Shown piece by piece: positions 23,270 through 36,731 of a stretch of 64,000 nucleotides of DNA. The translations under genes were made by a program, and so were the position numbers. The notes beneath the pieces are model-generated. The model searched no databases and was not told where the DNA came from. It saw only the letters and a program-made list of their open reading frames with translations. Every line of letters starts with the position of its first letter. The stretch's first letter is position 1. Location: contig MU004198.1 of assembly GCA_010093605.1 (NCBI GenBank), positions 130,456 to 194,455 on the forward strand, read 5' to 3'. Origin of the DNA: Lophium mytilinum (Eukaryota > Ascomycota > Dothideomycetes > Mytilinidiales > Mytilinidiaceae).

Positions 23270-25320
23270 CTAAGAAGCAATGGCGCGAGAGCCTGGCGGA
23301 CCGCCCTTTCGTCCCTTGGTGGACTTCTGGGGAACAGTACTCCAGCCGTCGTCTTCCAGGACCTGAGTGGTAGATTCGGTAGCGGGAGCGGGGGCGCCAG
23401 ACTTTCGTCTCCATGCACCGGTCTCGGCTTTGGGTGCGTTGCGGACGATCTCTTTAGGCTTCACGGCCTTGTCGTCAACGATGTTGCCGTTAGCAGGGGC
23501 GTCGACAGCGTCATCTTCGGGTTCGTCAGTTTCGCCGTTTTCGTCATCTATGCGTCGTAGAATCTCGTTGTTTTTGGCGGCTGGCTGGTCTCCGCCATTC
23601 TCTTTAGCCTCTTTCGAGGACTCCTTTGGGCTTGAGGGAGTTTGAGCGTCCTTCTCCTTATCGGCAGCTCTCGCGGCAACATCCTTAGCTCTCTTCTCTT
23701 CACGTGCTTTGTCGTCATGCTCCTTCTTCTGGCGAATAGCGAGCAGGTGCTTCTCTTCAATCTCTTTCTCTTTCTTAGCAGTATCGATCGGCTTGGCAGC
23801 GCCGAACGGGTTGGGCTTTGAGTCGGTGGAGGATGCAGAAGCCGGAGCAGGCTCTGACTCCGAGACGGTACGTTTAGCCAAGTTCAACCTCGGACGCGTA
23901 GCAGGGGCTGCGTGCGAGGGCGCAGGAGACGAAGGTACGCTCGCATCGGGGGTAGAGGTGGGCGACTTGGCTGGCGCATCTGGCCTCATCTTGGTTCGCC
24001 ACTGGTTGTCAAGCTCGGGTGCGGTAGGTTGTCGGTCGTATGCTGGGCGGTCAGCGAACTCGCGGCGCGGTGGGCGTGAGCCATCGTTGGATCGACCTTC
24101 TCCCCGGCCTTCGCCCCATCCCGGCGACTGTCGTCGCTCTGGACGAGGGCCTCCATCGTTGCTGCGAACACGTCCGCCTTCTCTCATGCCGCCAGTAGGT
24201 GGGACGGGGGACAAGGGGCCTTTCCGCTCCCAGTTGCTGAAGTCACGGACTTTACCGTCGCTCTCGAAGGCAGGACGCCTACGGTCTCCGCCACGTTCGC
24301 TGCCGGCGTCAGAGCCGTTGTCGCCAAATGCGCGCTGGTATCCGCCGCCTCGCTCAGACACACGGCGATTTCCGCCTGGGAGGTCAGGCAACGGCCCTTT
24401 GCGAGTCCAGTCGGTGATTTCGCGTTGTCCCTCGCGGTCCTTGGCTAAGCTCGTGTTAGTAGACTTCCTTGCTTGGGTCCGGGACAGGCTTACGAGGCTC
24501 AGCGACGCTAATTCGGATATTTCTACCCTGGAATTGCGTGCCGTTTAGCTCCAAAGCCTTTTTCAGGCCATCAAGAGATCCAAACTCGACATATCCAAAG
24601 CCTTTCGGCTTCCTCTCCATCTTGTCCTCCACGATGCGGACATTTGTCACCTCACATCCACTGAAGAAGTCGGTGATGTCGCCCTCGGTAGCATCGAAGG
24701 AAAGGTTGCCAAGATGGGCGGTATACGGGGGTTTCGTGGGGAGGGGCAGCGCTTCACGGACGGCGTAGTTGCGGTCATTAGTGCCTGAAGTTGTGTCAGA
24801 TGATTGTTGGGAAAGGACAGCCTTAGCAGAGACTTGTGTCGGCACATACTGGCAAAGCCACGGTCTGCGTATCCGCCAGCGGAACCAAAGGTAGGTCGGC
24901 CTCCGCCATATCCAGTAGTCTGGGCTGTTGAAAAATGTGAGCGATTTTTCGAAAAACTTGCCGGTGCCAAGAGTATTTTTTGGCTATGTACCTGAAGCTG
25001 CGAATTGTCAGTATTGATCGGCAAAGGATGCGCGAGGCAGGTGACTTACTGCCAAGAGGCATATCCTCCATTTCATCGGCCCATGATCCCAGAGCTGTAT
25101 GTCGTTAGTCAAGGACGTCATGCCGGTTGGAGAGGTCGGCGCATACCTTGGTCGGTCAGAAAGTCCCCCAGGGACAGTTTCTGCTGCTGTTTCTTCGGAG
25201 GAGCTATGAATAAAGTGTCAGTCATGGTCTCAGTACCTTGCGAGACATGTCCGCTCGCAGCGAGCGATCTGTGGCCATGTCTCTGCCTTGCGGCGGCCGC
25301 ACGAAGGGAAACGCACCCAT
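23270..25320 (-). CDS. TIF3: Translation initiation factor eIF4B
   Basis: RNA-binding cofactor that stimulates eIF4A/eIF4F helicase during mRNA recruitment in the cytoplasm. Seven exons: 25320-25317, 25203-25147, 25094-25050, 24997-24992, 24924-24850, 24784-24494 and 24444-23270, totalling 551 codons in phase (550 residues). Exon 1 is ATG plus one base; joining gives MAPPKKQQQKLSLGDFLTDQ, then ALGSWADEMEDMPLG, both typical of fungal eIF4B. A single RRM follows (PYTAHLGNLSFDATEGDI ... GFGYVEFG ... RNIRISVAEP). Then come repeats of the form DWTRKGPLP and NWERKGPL in an RG/D-rich region, and a charged K/E-rich helical part. The 6-nt exon 4 could be skipped without changing the frame. The gene is divergent from the TIM-like gene to its right. 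Confidence 0.93.
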
Positions 25321-25616
25321 GATTGCGAGGCAAAGTCAACGCGCTGTTCGATGAGCGCGCTAGACGGTATTGTTGAGAGAAGCAGCGGGGCCTCTCGAGC
25401 AGTGTTTGTATGGTGAGCTTGCGTGCGAAAGTGGTGTAAGATGGCCGATACGTGATCGAGCCGGGTCTTGGCCAGGTGGAAGTGAGGGCGAAAGAATTGA
25501 GGTGGGAGGTTCAGAAAGTGCCAAGCCGCGCTAGCGGACGTCCTCCAGCCGGCCAGGACCTCTCCTTTCGAACCGTGGTCGTTCATTGATTTGTATGGGA
25601 TTATGATTTTATAGCA
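25321..25616. promoter_or_regulatory. Shared divergent promoter of eIF4B and the TIM-like gene
   Basis: 296 bp separate the two start codons, so both upstream regions overlap here. No individual site is claimed. Confidence 0.55.
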
Positions 25617-26691
25617 ATGGACCTGCCGATCGCAGAACCTCATATCACACGGCCCGCAGAGGTTCTGCAGCCGGCCTTGAAAGCGGGAGCATTTTCGGGT
25701 ATGTATATTTCCTTCATTGTCCGCATGAAAAAGAGACCAAGTCCACATGTCAAGCAAAACTTGTGTTCCAATGTCCTAGTACTATTACCTACAGTCTTAT
25801 TATACTTCTTTGCACTCTATATACCATTGTCAACTGTAGGGAAGAGCCTTTTAGAAATGCCGCTTCTGCCAAGTTTATTCGCACACCCTTCTTTCTTCCA
25901 TCTCATTAGCAACTATTTCCTTCGACAGCCGTCCACGTTCAGCAATGGCGTACTAACAATGCCCAGGTGGCGTCGGCATTCTAGTCGGAGGTGCTGCAGG
26001 TATCGTGCGGTCGTCAACGCCTGTTCTGTTCGCAACCGCTTCCGGCCTCCAATGGTTTGCTGTAGGCAGCACCTTTTGGGGTATGTCGTTTAACGAGAAT
26101 TCGAAAGCACTAATTAACCTTTTACAAAGCTACTCGAGGCGTCATTCTCCAACGTCACGGCCTCTTGAACTGGTTTGAGTCGAAACGAGGTGCTCCACTT
26201 TCCACTGATGACGATATTCCTACAACAAAAGACCGGGTCACGGCGAGCGCAGTTGCGGGAGGGATCACCGGAGGTTCTCTTGCAGCACTGTTCCGTATGT
26301 CTTCTCTTCAAAACTCCGTAAATGACGGGCATTGGACTAACTGTGGAAAGGCGGGCGTAGCAACATAATCCCAGCGACTATAATGTTCACCGTTTTCGGG
26401 TACGGAGGCCAGAGCATTTACAACGCCCTCGACGCTCGCAATACGCATGAGCAGCAAGAGAGAATCCAGAACCCCAAGCCGCCGGCAGAGGGAAACATCA
26501 TTCATAGAATGGCGAAGTCGCGATGGAGCCCGATGAAGTTCCTCTCCGACGAGGAATACGAACACATGCTTCAGGAGAAGCTTCTCAGCATCGAGGCCGA
26601 AATTGCCATGATTGATGACACCATCGATAAATTCAAGAAAGAGCGAGACCAGGATTCGATTGCAAGTCCAAAGGAGGACGATCAATCGTGA
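25617..26691 (+). CDS. TIM17/22/23-like membrane protein
   Basis: Four exons: 25617-25698, 25967-26080, 26130-26294 and 26351-26691, with introns of 268, 49 and 56 bp; branch sites such as TACTAAC are visible. The product has 233 residues. Glycine-rich hydrophobic segments (GGVGILVGGAAGIVRS, FATASGLQWFAVGSTFW, ASAVAGGITGGSLAALF, ATIMFTVFGYGGQS) resemble the four-helix Tim17/Tim22/Tim23 fold. A soluble C-terminal tail contains a probable coiled coil (YEHMLQEKLLSIEAEIAMIDDTIDKF). The glycine-zipper pattern and the absence of a cleavable presequence suggest a mitochondrial inner-membrane or similar location, which is an inference. It is not Tim17, Tim22 or Tim23 itself, as their signature sequences are absent. 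The first intron is unusually long for this window. Confidence 0.82.
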
Positions 26692-28099
26692 CTACAGAGG
26701 AATATCTGACTGTAAGATGGGGCTTTGCCCTAAAAATTTCGTGTAAGATGAAAGGAGAGGAACCGGCAGCCCTATATCAGGACGGCGACCATAGAATCGA
26801 ACCAGGCTATTGTATTCATACCAAGGCGAACGGTGATCTCAGCTACATAGTTGAGGTAGATGCGAACCGCAAACGCTAGCACAGCATCACTATCGATCAT
26901 TACGACTGGAGGGGCCAGCAAAAAAAGCTACCGCTGAAACTAGCATATAATCTGTAAAATTATGTACAATAAACCACATTCAAGACAGCCTTCAAATTCC
27001 AACCGCAACTCTCCTAGTCTACTCTGATCCTACCAAACCTCAACAAATATGTGTCAGCCTCCAGTGTCCCATCCTTAACGACCCCGTTCTAACTCATCTC
27101 GTCCGACTTCCCCTATACAACACGCAGTCACAAGACCCACCCTCGAGAACTTACATCTTCTTCCACACATCCTCCTCAAAACACCTTCATATTTCCTACC
27201 AAATAGTTCTTTGTGGCAGCCTCTCTAACAAACCCCCAACCTCCATAGTCCTTCTCTCCAATCCCCCCATACCCCAAAACTGTAGTGCAGCTCTCCAACC
27301 CAACCCCTCTCTATCGACTCCACTAAGAACAAAAACCCCGGCCCCGTCCCCGTTTCATCTTCAAACCTTAACCCAAAGTCCACCGGCCTCGTTTCAACGT
27401 GACAGCCCTGCAACGGAGAACTCGGGCAGAGCTTCTAGAAGCTAGAATTAGCTTTCCCCGCCTACCTCCGTGTTTCATGCCAAACCCTATCTTCAACTCA
27501 GCCACACCAGCCTCCAGCTATGTATGACGACATCGTAAGTCGTGAGAGGTGAGGAAGCGAGCACCCAGATCCGTCTGAGAAAATACCGTGAATCAAGCAA
27601 TATATGATATGTATCACGATTCACCAATGCTAGACAAATATAGATAGAACACCACAGTCCCATATGCATTCCACACATACATCTACTCTACTCAGCACAC
27701 AGGACCATACCGTCCCCCCCTTACTTTCCCATCCCGCCTATCCCGCCCATCCCACAAACCCACAAACCGCACCCCCTCTTCCCAAAACTCCCCCAAAGAA
27801 ACTCGCTAAATAGCAATTGCCCCCAGTCGCCAGTACAAAGTGCCCGGAAGCAGAATCCCTACCCTCCCGTCTCTTCATGAAGCTGCTCCATATACGCCCT
27901 TCTCCCCAGATAAAAGTGTGTCCGTGCTCATCAAAAGACGAGTTGGAGAGAAAGAAGAAAAGAAGAAAAGTAGAAGAAGAAAAAAAAGTCCCACACTTCT
28001 AGATGATCCATCTACCACAAACCGCCTCTCAAAACCCCAATCCCAAACACGCTTCAACCCCTCTCCACACCATCACTACCTCATTTGCACGGAAGTGGT
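26692..28099. other. 1.4 kb convergent intergenic region
   Basis: 3' flanks of the TIM-like gene and of STE50, which point toward each other. It contains C/T-rich sequence (27000-27850) and an A/G-rich tract near 27946-27990. Short frames have no start context or domain. No RNA gene was recognised. Confidence 0.5.
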
Positions 28100-29831
28100 T
28101 CACAACACCCCACCCGGCAACTGCACCGCCCCCCGACTGCCCCCATCCCACCCAAACCCTCCCCCGCCTCCTCCTCCACCCCCGGCTTGCACAGGCATCT
28201 GCTGCCCGCTCCCCACCGTACTCACATGCCCCTCCACCGGCGCCGCATGCTTCCGCAGCATAAACATCGGCTTCCGGCCCTCCTTGTCCAGTTGCTTGAA
28301 CAAGATCAGCGGGCGCTCGTTCAGCCCTAGACAGCGCTCCTGGTCGCCGTGCACAATGTACAGCGCGTACTGCCGCCAGTCGGCCGTGATGTTGTATTTC
28401 TTCAGCGCAACGGGGAGGACCTTGTGGCAGGGGTCGTCGATGCTCACGCGGAAGGACTTGAAGATCTCGACTTGGGGGTTGCTCGAGGCGTTTGCGGAAG
28501 AGGGGGTGCTGGATTGTAGGGTCGAGGTCGATGTGTTGAGGGAGTTGCCGGATAGCGGTGGTTCGCGGTCGGTGTCTGGTGCCGGGGTGGTGGCGGAGCG
28601 CATGGGGCGGGAGGAAAGAGGGGCGGGCGTGGGGTTGCGGAGGGTGTCACGGTCGCCGACGATGGTGGAGCCGGTGCTCCAGGTAGACGAGTTGGGCCAG
28701 TTCGGGGTGGATTCGTGGTCTGGATGGGCGCTGCGAGGCAGATCGGAGCGGTTGAAGGAGCGGGCGGAGTTCTGGTTGATTGTGGAGTATGCGGGTGAGG
28801 TGGGTGAGGGTTGTGGTAGCTGGTTAGGTGACATGGCGGACTGGCCAGTCATGGATGCTGTGAGGTGTGACGAGGCGGCCATTGCGGCTGCGGAGGGGTT
28901 TAGTGATGAGTTGTCGACCAAAGTCTGGTTTTCGTGGATGGTGGGCGAGGGGTTTTTCGGTGCTGATCCGAGAAATAGCTTCTTCGTAGAGAACTTCCTC
29001 GACAGGCTGCTTCCTGACCGCGATGGTTCTGGTGGAGGCGGTGGTGAAGCGAGTGCTGTGAGGTGGTCGTCTGGCGTTGGCAAAGGCTGTGATCTGTCTT
29101 TGACCATCCGTACGAGTGGAAGCACCTCTTCCCTTAGTTTTCTGTTCTCCTCGGCTACCCTGTTCAAGTCGTCTTTGAGATGCCGTAGTTCTGACTCGGC
29201 AATATGTATCCGTTCGTCTCGCGCCTGTATGATGTGTATGATGCGAGCTATATCGTCCTGGGTAGGAGCGACGTCCTGCACCGTGGTATCTGCAGCTGTA
29301 CACAAGTCAGTCTCCCGCCCCCACCAAAGATATCATAGTCCTTACAAAGCGGGATATAATGATCCGGTTCGATGGCCACATTCTGCTTAACCTTGATCTC
29401 ATAAACGGCCTTGAGAATAGTAAGGCGATGCCCCACACTCGTCAAGCCCATCTCCTTCAACTCCGCATGCTGGAGCGCAATCAACGCATCGCCCGTGATG
29501 CCCTCGTCTAGAAGCTCAAAGTTAGCGCCTCCCTACTCCCATAAGCGCACGTAGACCTACCAATAAACGTCTCGGCATAGTGCTCAAGGCCAAGACTCGA
29601 TATAAAGTCGGCACACTGCTCCGCCGACCACTGCGGTATCATGCCCGTCGGCGAGCCATGGCTGTCTCTCGAATGTGTAAACGTCGTCGGCGTGTGCTCG
29701 GTCGACGGCGGGCCGGAGCTCGTGGGGGAGCTGCCCTCAAAGTCCGGTGGGAGGGTAGGCGAGGTGATGACGCTGCGCTCGTACTCGTCGTCGGCGTCCG
29801 AGTCCTCGTGGTAGGTTGACTTATAGGCCAT
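28100..29831 (-). CDS. STE50: MAPK-cascade adaptor Ste50 (SAM + RA domains)
   Basis: Cytoplasmic adaptor that in yeasts and filamentous fungi links Cdc42/Ras-type GTPases to the MAPKKK Ste11 through SAM-SAM contacts, acting in mating, filamentation and osmotic signalling. Three exons: 29831-29561, 29507-29346 and 29295-28100, with introns of 53 and 50 bp, giving 542 residues. The N-terminal SAM domain (about 66-130) includes WSAEQCADFISSLGLEHYAE and the ITGDALIALQHAELKEMG helix. A coiled-coil-like stretch (ARIIHIIQARDERIHIAESE) and a long S/T/P-rich linker follow, suited to phosphorylation. The Ras-association domain lies at about 424-492 (FKSFRVSIDDPCHKVLPVAL ... YALYIVHGDQERCL). The C-terminus carries a poly-glycine run. 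Domain order and length fit the family well. Confidence 0.95.
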
Positions 29832-30918
29832 GGCGGGCGGTGGCTGCTGTCCTGGTCCTCAGGCTGCTCTTCTCTGCTTGGGGAAGCTGCCAAGGCGCAG
29901 GTGCGAGGGGAAGCTCGCCGTTATCACGGCCGTCGATAGTGTCGTCGTCGAGCTGGGTGTGGTTGGCAGGCTGGCGATGCCGGAACCTGGCTGAGACGAA
30001 GCGAGATTGAGCAGCCGTGTTTCGCGGCCCTGAGGAGGGGCGTGCTGCGAGATTCGGGCTTCGAGACTCGAGAGTGGTGGAGGTGCCCGTGTCGGATAGA
30101 GCGTCGCGGTATGCTGGCCACGGGCGGGCGTGGGGCGCAGTCGAGAGGGAGAAGTTGGCAGGGCGGCGGCTGGCAACGGTCACGACAACAACGGAGAGGG
30201 GAGAGCAAGCGGAGAGCTTCAAGAGGCGCGCAGAAGGTCAACGTGGAGTCGAGGTGCCAGCGAGGCGTGCGGTGGCGGGCGGGCAGAGGAGGAGTATCAT
30301 TCGCAGCAGGGCAGCGGAGTCGTCAGGGCGTCGGTGGTGGTGAGTGATGCGGCGCTGGGCCTGAGGTTGCCAGTAGGTCTAGCTCTTCAGCGGCAAAGCA
30401 GCCAATAGCTGGAATGCAAGCCCAACTCCAACAATACGCCTCGTTCTTATTGTCCAGCGAGAGCCCTCCACCGCAGCCCATTCTACCCTTTACCGCCCGA
30501 CGCTTGCCCGCTGCAGTCGACAATCCCCCCAAAGCAGCCTGAGCCACTACTCCCCGAAACTAGCGACAGCCGCCCGCATCGCCCGAGCGCTTAGCCACTC
30601 CAAAAAAAGCTATACAGACCCGGCACCGAGCTCGAATCCCCATCCACAACCTCCGTGCACGACCCAGGAGCGACCAGCCGGCCTGCAAGCTCACCAAAAA
30701 TACGCATCGATAGCCCATTCACCGTTGATCGCAATCTACTGGAAGAAGACCACATTCATTGTGCAAGGCATTCACTATCCAAGACCTTCACCCCAGCCCA
30801 GCCACCCGGTCCCGGCGACACCATTGGAATACCCAACCTCGAAACCCAGACTATCTCAACACCCTCCACCTAATACCAACTACCATCCTCCCAACCAAAC
30901 ATAATACCCACGCCCACA
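29832..30918. promoter_or_regulatory. Divergent intergenic region between STE50 and a small gene
   Basis: 1.09 kb holding the upstream regions of both genes. The STE50-proximal part is GC-rich and opens several chance frames on both strands (for example 30017-30343); none has a domain or supports splicing. No specific regulatory site is claimed. Confidence 0.5.
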
Positions 30919-31365
30919 ATGCCCTCCACAACCCCCCTCCCCTCAACCGCCGCCACAGCCCCCCTCCCTCCCCTCATCCAAAACGCCCTCTACTCCGCCC
31001 TCATGACCTCCCGCTCCATCCCGACCATCCAAGCCACCCTAACCCACGAGCTGCAAGCTTCCGGCTGGACCACCAACCTGCGCGCCTACATTCAACAGCT
31101 CCTGCGCTCGGGCGAGTGCGCGACGTACAACGAGGTCATGGCGCGGCTGATGGAGGAAACGCGCGTGCAGAAAAGCGGACGGGAGAACGGGGTGAATGGG
31201 CACGCGAACGGGGTGGTGAATGGGGTGGATGGGAACGCAGAGCGGCCGAGGAGCGTCGAGGAGGGCGGGATTCTGATACCGGAGCGCGCGGTGAGGGAGG
31301 GAGTGAGGGTGGTAAGAAGGGAGTTGGAGAAGGTGGTGGAGGTTGCGGTGGAGGGGGAGAGTTGA
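30919..31365 (+). CDS. Small conserved-looking protein, unknown function
   Basis: Single-exon frame of 148 residues with a good start context (cacaATGcc). The first 70 residues look folded and helical (LIQNALYSALMTSRSIPTIQ, TLTHELQASGWTTNLRAYIQ, LLRSGECATYNEVMARLMEE). A short low-complexity GVNGHANGVVNGVDG linker and a final helix (IPERAVREGVRVVRRELEKV) follow. I do not recognise the family. The helix-turn-helix-like N-terminus could bind a partner protein, but that is a guess. An overlapping longer frame in another phase is Arg/Gly/Pro-rich and looks spurious. Confidence 0.7.
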   Translation: MPSTTPLPSTAATAPLPPLIQNALYSALMTSRSIPTIQATLTHELQASGWTTNLRAYIQQLLRSGECATYNEVMARLMEETRVQKSGRENGVNGHANGVVNGVDGNAERPRSVEEGGILIPERAVREGVRVVRRELEKVVEVAVEGES

Positions 31366-32069
31366 GCGCCGGGGAAACGAGGGGAGATGATTTTTGCGGA
31401 GGGGAGACGACACTGGGCACGATGGGATGGTGGAGGGGTAGAGTTGGATTGAGACGGATATGCTGTGGGCGGATCAGTGCGGCAGGAAAATCTACGGCTT
31501 TGTTGGAACGGGTTGGAAGGCTGAAATTGGTTTCATTTCGCTCGGAGTTGCTCCTGTCACCCGCAAGCACTCCCTCCCTCGAATGCTTGGATTTGGGCAT
31601 GCATAGCGAGGACCGGCGTTCAGGGTCACACAAGATTATATCCATGGGACAAACACGGCGTTTAGGCAGTCTGCCATGAAAGCGGCAAGCAAAATCCGAT
31701 CTGTTGGTTACACAACTTGAAATGCAAGGAACAAGGGATGTTTGGGCGGCAAGCCCCTCGAGCATCACCATCACAGTGCAATTATGAAAAACGTCGTTTT
31801 TAACATATGCATCTCATTGCTAAGCTAATCTGCTGCGTCTACCTATGCACAATTCGACTTCGTCCCGAATTCGCAAATCAGAGACTGTCCGTTCCCCCTT
31901 CCCATCCCACCCACTTCCCGGCAGAATTAGTCGTAAGGAGGCATAGATGCTGGCAACTAGAAACACTCCGCTCAGTCTATCCGTGACCCGCCCACACCGA
32001 AGGAAAGGAAAGTAGTATCCATGCAGAGAACATCATTAGCCAAGAACTTGGACCCGTAAACCCGCTGGT
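31366..32069. other. 704 bp convergent intergenic region
   Basis: 3' flanks of the small gene and of CDC48. No frame, repeat or RNA gene that I can support. Confidence 0.5.
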
Positions 32070-34831
<2,762 letters not shown>

Positions 34832-35726
34832 GGTGGGCGAAGGAGTGTTGGGTGGCTAGAAAGACAAACAGAACTAGAGAAAGAGGGTTAGAAGCTGCGC
34901 AGTGATGGGGCTTGAGCAGCGGTGGTTGTGCGGTGGTTGTGGAGCGGGTGAGGCGATGAGCAAGGCAGCGGGCGAGGTTTTGTAGTTGGAGCTGGGTGCC
35001 AGGTGGTGATGTAGAGGTGAAAGCTAGGTACCGACGAACGCGCTACCCTAGGTCCGAGCGCAGGCCGCCTCAGGAAAGTCATCGACCTCGTTGGAAGCAC
35101 CTCGACCAACAAGCCTTGCTTTGCAATCCGTGCCACCCTCAACGCTGCTTAGTACTGCCTGTCACGCCCACCTGGTGTCTGATACACACGGCGCCGTCGT
35201 GCTCAAAGAGGCAATCCAGCAGTTGTCGTGTCGCCGCCATCCCGTCCCAAACCGTCACCTTGTGGGAGCCTCATTTATCTGCCTCCGGGGCAACGGCTAC
35301 ACTAATCTCTTCGGGGCGTCGAGTCTCAGCACAGTTTATGGAAGGTTGACGAAGGTGAATGCGAGTTCCGAAATGCCCACTTCTATTACTACACTCTCTC
35401 CCAATCATGCCTCTTGCTAGACTAATTTACCTATCGTCATTGATACAACTTGATGATAACCTCCTTCTTGGATGCAAAGCAGAAGCGCTAGCTCTGTCAG
35501 CAGCGTAAACATTCGCAGTCTCCAGCATTCACCATGATCTTTCTAAATGACAATGGCGTGGGCATCTTTGCTTTTTAATTTTCAAAGTCATCATCAAATT
35601 CGTACTCTACCAAGGACACGTAATTGCGAACTCCTCAGCCTCTCTCCGCCTCCCTACTACAACCCAACCAGCAAACCAACCCCCCCACCACAACCTCCAG
35701 CAATCAACCCGACCAGGGCTTGCAGA
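34832..35726. other. Intergenic region with duplicated promoter segment
   Basis: Contains the CDC48 upstream region and, from about 35493, a segment (tctgtcagcagcgtaaacattcgc and following) that is repeated at about 37012 upstream of the next gene. The in-frame ATG at 35547 lies in this duplicated promoter-like segment, so translation more likely starts at 35727. Relative to the second copy this copy carries about 110 extra bp just before the coding region. Confidence 0.55.
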
Positions 35727-36731
35727 ATGAGTCCTCGAAGCGACTGTCCACAGCAGCAGTCTGATAGGTCTACAAGCGCCGTTGGTCGGCCTCCTTCACC
35801 CGCAGAAACAACAGAAAACCACAATAACTCGCTGCCTGACTTGCCCCAACAAGCTATGGCTAACCGATCCACGGCTGATGACGTCCGTGGCTTTGTTGCC
35901 CTCTCTGACGACGGTATCCTCTCTGACGACGGTGCTCTCTCTGACGACGGTATCCTCTCTGACGACGATTATTTCGACGACGATGATGCCGCCGATATGG
36001 CCTTCACACACGAACGCAATTCCGAGTTGTCTGATCGCCCAATGGTGAAAGAGTTTTTTAATAAACTCCCCAACCTATCAACTCTAGCAGATCCAGAAAC
36101 CCGTTCCTGGCTCGGTGATTTTCCTTCCGACATTTGGGAGGATGCTATTCCGCTCTTTACAGATGGGGATCCTAAAGAAGCGGCTTCAACGGATTACCAG
36201 TTGCATCCTTGTTACACCCGCCTTAAACTTCGCAAAGCTGCACTACAGCCCCATCCGGACATCTTTCGACTCTGTACAAGAAGTCGGTGTATCTACAAGA
36301 AAGTCGTCTTAGGTATTGGCTGCCTTTTCGTTAATATCCAGACCAACAATGGCCGAAAGTCGAAGTGGACTGGCTACGAGATGTTTGTAGACCAGAATCT
36401 AAGACTTCTCATGGTTTTTGACTCTGGATCACTCAAGCATGCAATGAAAGACTGGTTTCCATTTGGGTGTAGACTCTCGTTATCACGCCCTCAGAATACT
36501 AGCAACAAGCAACACAATTGCTTCAAGATACTAGAGGAAGCGCCTTTTGGTTGGGCTGTCGTTTCAGACTCCTTGCAGTCAATTCATCAAGTTTCCTTTG
36601 ACGACGTAAACAAAATGGTGGCCGATACCTTTCAAAACACAACAGGAGTGATTCAGGCGGATCAGCTCGAAATCCACTATATCAATACGATTTTTCCGGA
36701 TGTTCGTCCCAAATCAGCGTCAAAGGCCTAG
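35727..36731 (+). CDS. Tandem paralogue A: shared N-terminus, unknown C-terminal domain
   Basis: 334 residues from MSPRSDCPQQQSDRS; the frame is open upstream to an ATG at 35547, which would add 60 residues. Residues 1-58 align with the N-terminus of the gene at 37134 (PQQQS-RS-S-VGR, NSLPDL-QQAMAN, D-RGFVAL). An acidic repeat SDDGILSDDGALSDDG follows, then a ~240-residue region (DRPMVKEFFNKLPNLSTLAD ... LEIHYINTIFPDV) that I do not recognise. The last codons run into a 27 bp stretch (36719-36745) almost identical to 37512-37538 inside the paralogue, but read in another frame. The gene therefore looks like a duplicate whose middle was replaced by unrelated sequence. Confidence 0.7.
   Translation: MSPRSDCPQQQSDRSTSAVGRPPSPAETTENHNNSLPDLPQQAMANRSTADDVRGFVALSDDGILSDDGALSDDGILSDDDYFDDDDAADMAFTHERNSELSDRPMVKEFFNKLPNLSTLADPETRSWLGDFPSDIWEDAIPLFTDGDPKEAASTDYQLHPCYTRLKLRKAALQPHPDIFRLCTRSRCIYKKVVLGIGCLFVNIQTNNGRKSKWTGYEMFVDQNLRLLMVFDSGSLKHAMKDWFPFGCRLSLSRPQNTSNKQHNCFKILEEAPFGWAVVSDSLQSIHQVSFDDVNKMVADTFQNTTGVIQADQLEIHYINTIFPDVRPKSASKA
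35901..35970 (+). repeat. 18 bp coding minisatellite (SDDGIL repeat)
   Basis: Nearly four units of CTCTCTGACGACGGTATC start at 35901, 35919, 35937 and 35955, encoding LSDDGI / LSDDGA / LSDDGI / LSDDDY. The array sits exactly where homology between the tandem paralogues A and B ends. Confidence 0.9.

Noticed and set aside
26800-26830. tRNA-like gaatcgaacc motif on the minus strand
   Set aside because: The T-loop-like string is present, but no matching acceptor stem, D-arm or anticodon arm can be folded around it.
26688-26879. 63-codon frame just after the TIM-like gene
   Set aside because: It lacks an ATG at its start, overlaps the preceding stop and shows no domain; probably 3' UTR.
27840-29390. 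516-codon plus-strand frame opposite STE50
   Set aside because: It lies antisense to the SAM/RA coding region, and its composition is explained by third-position GC bias of STE50; it has no domain of its own.
30759-31679. 306-codon plus-strand frame overlapping the small gene at 30919
   Set aside because: Low-complexity R/G/P composition in a frame offset from the well-formed 148-residue protein.
35547-35726. Upstream 60 codons extending paralogue A
   Set aside because: They fall within the segment that is promoter in paralogue B and are proline-rich, so 35727 is preferred, though not proven.
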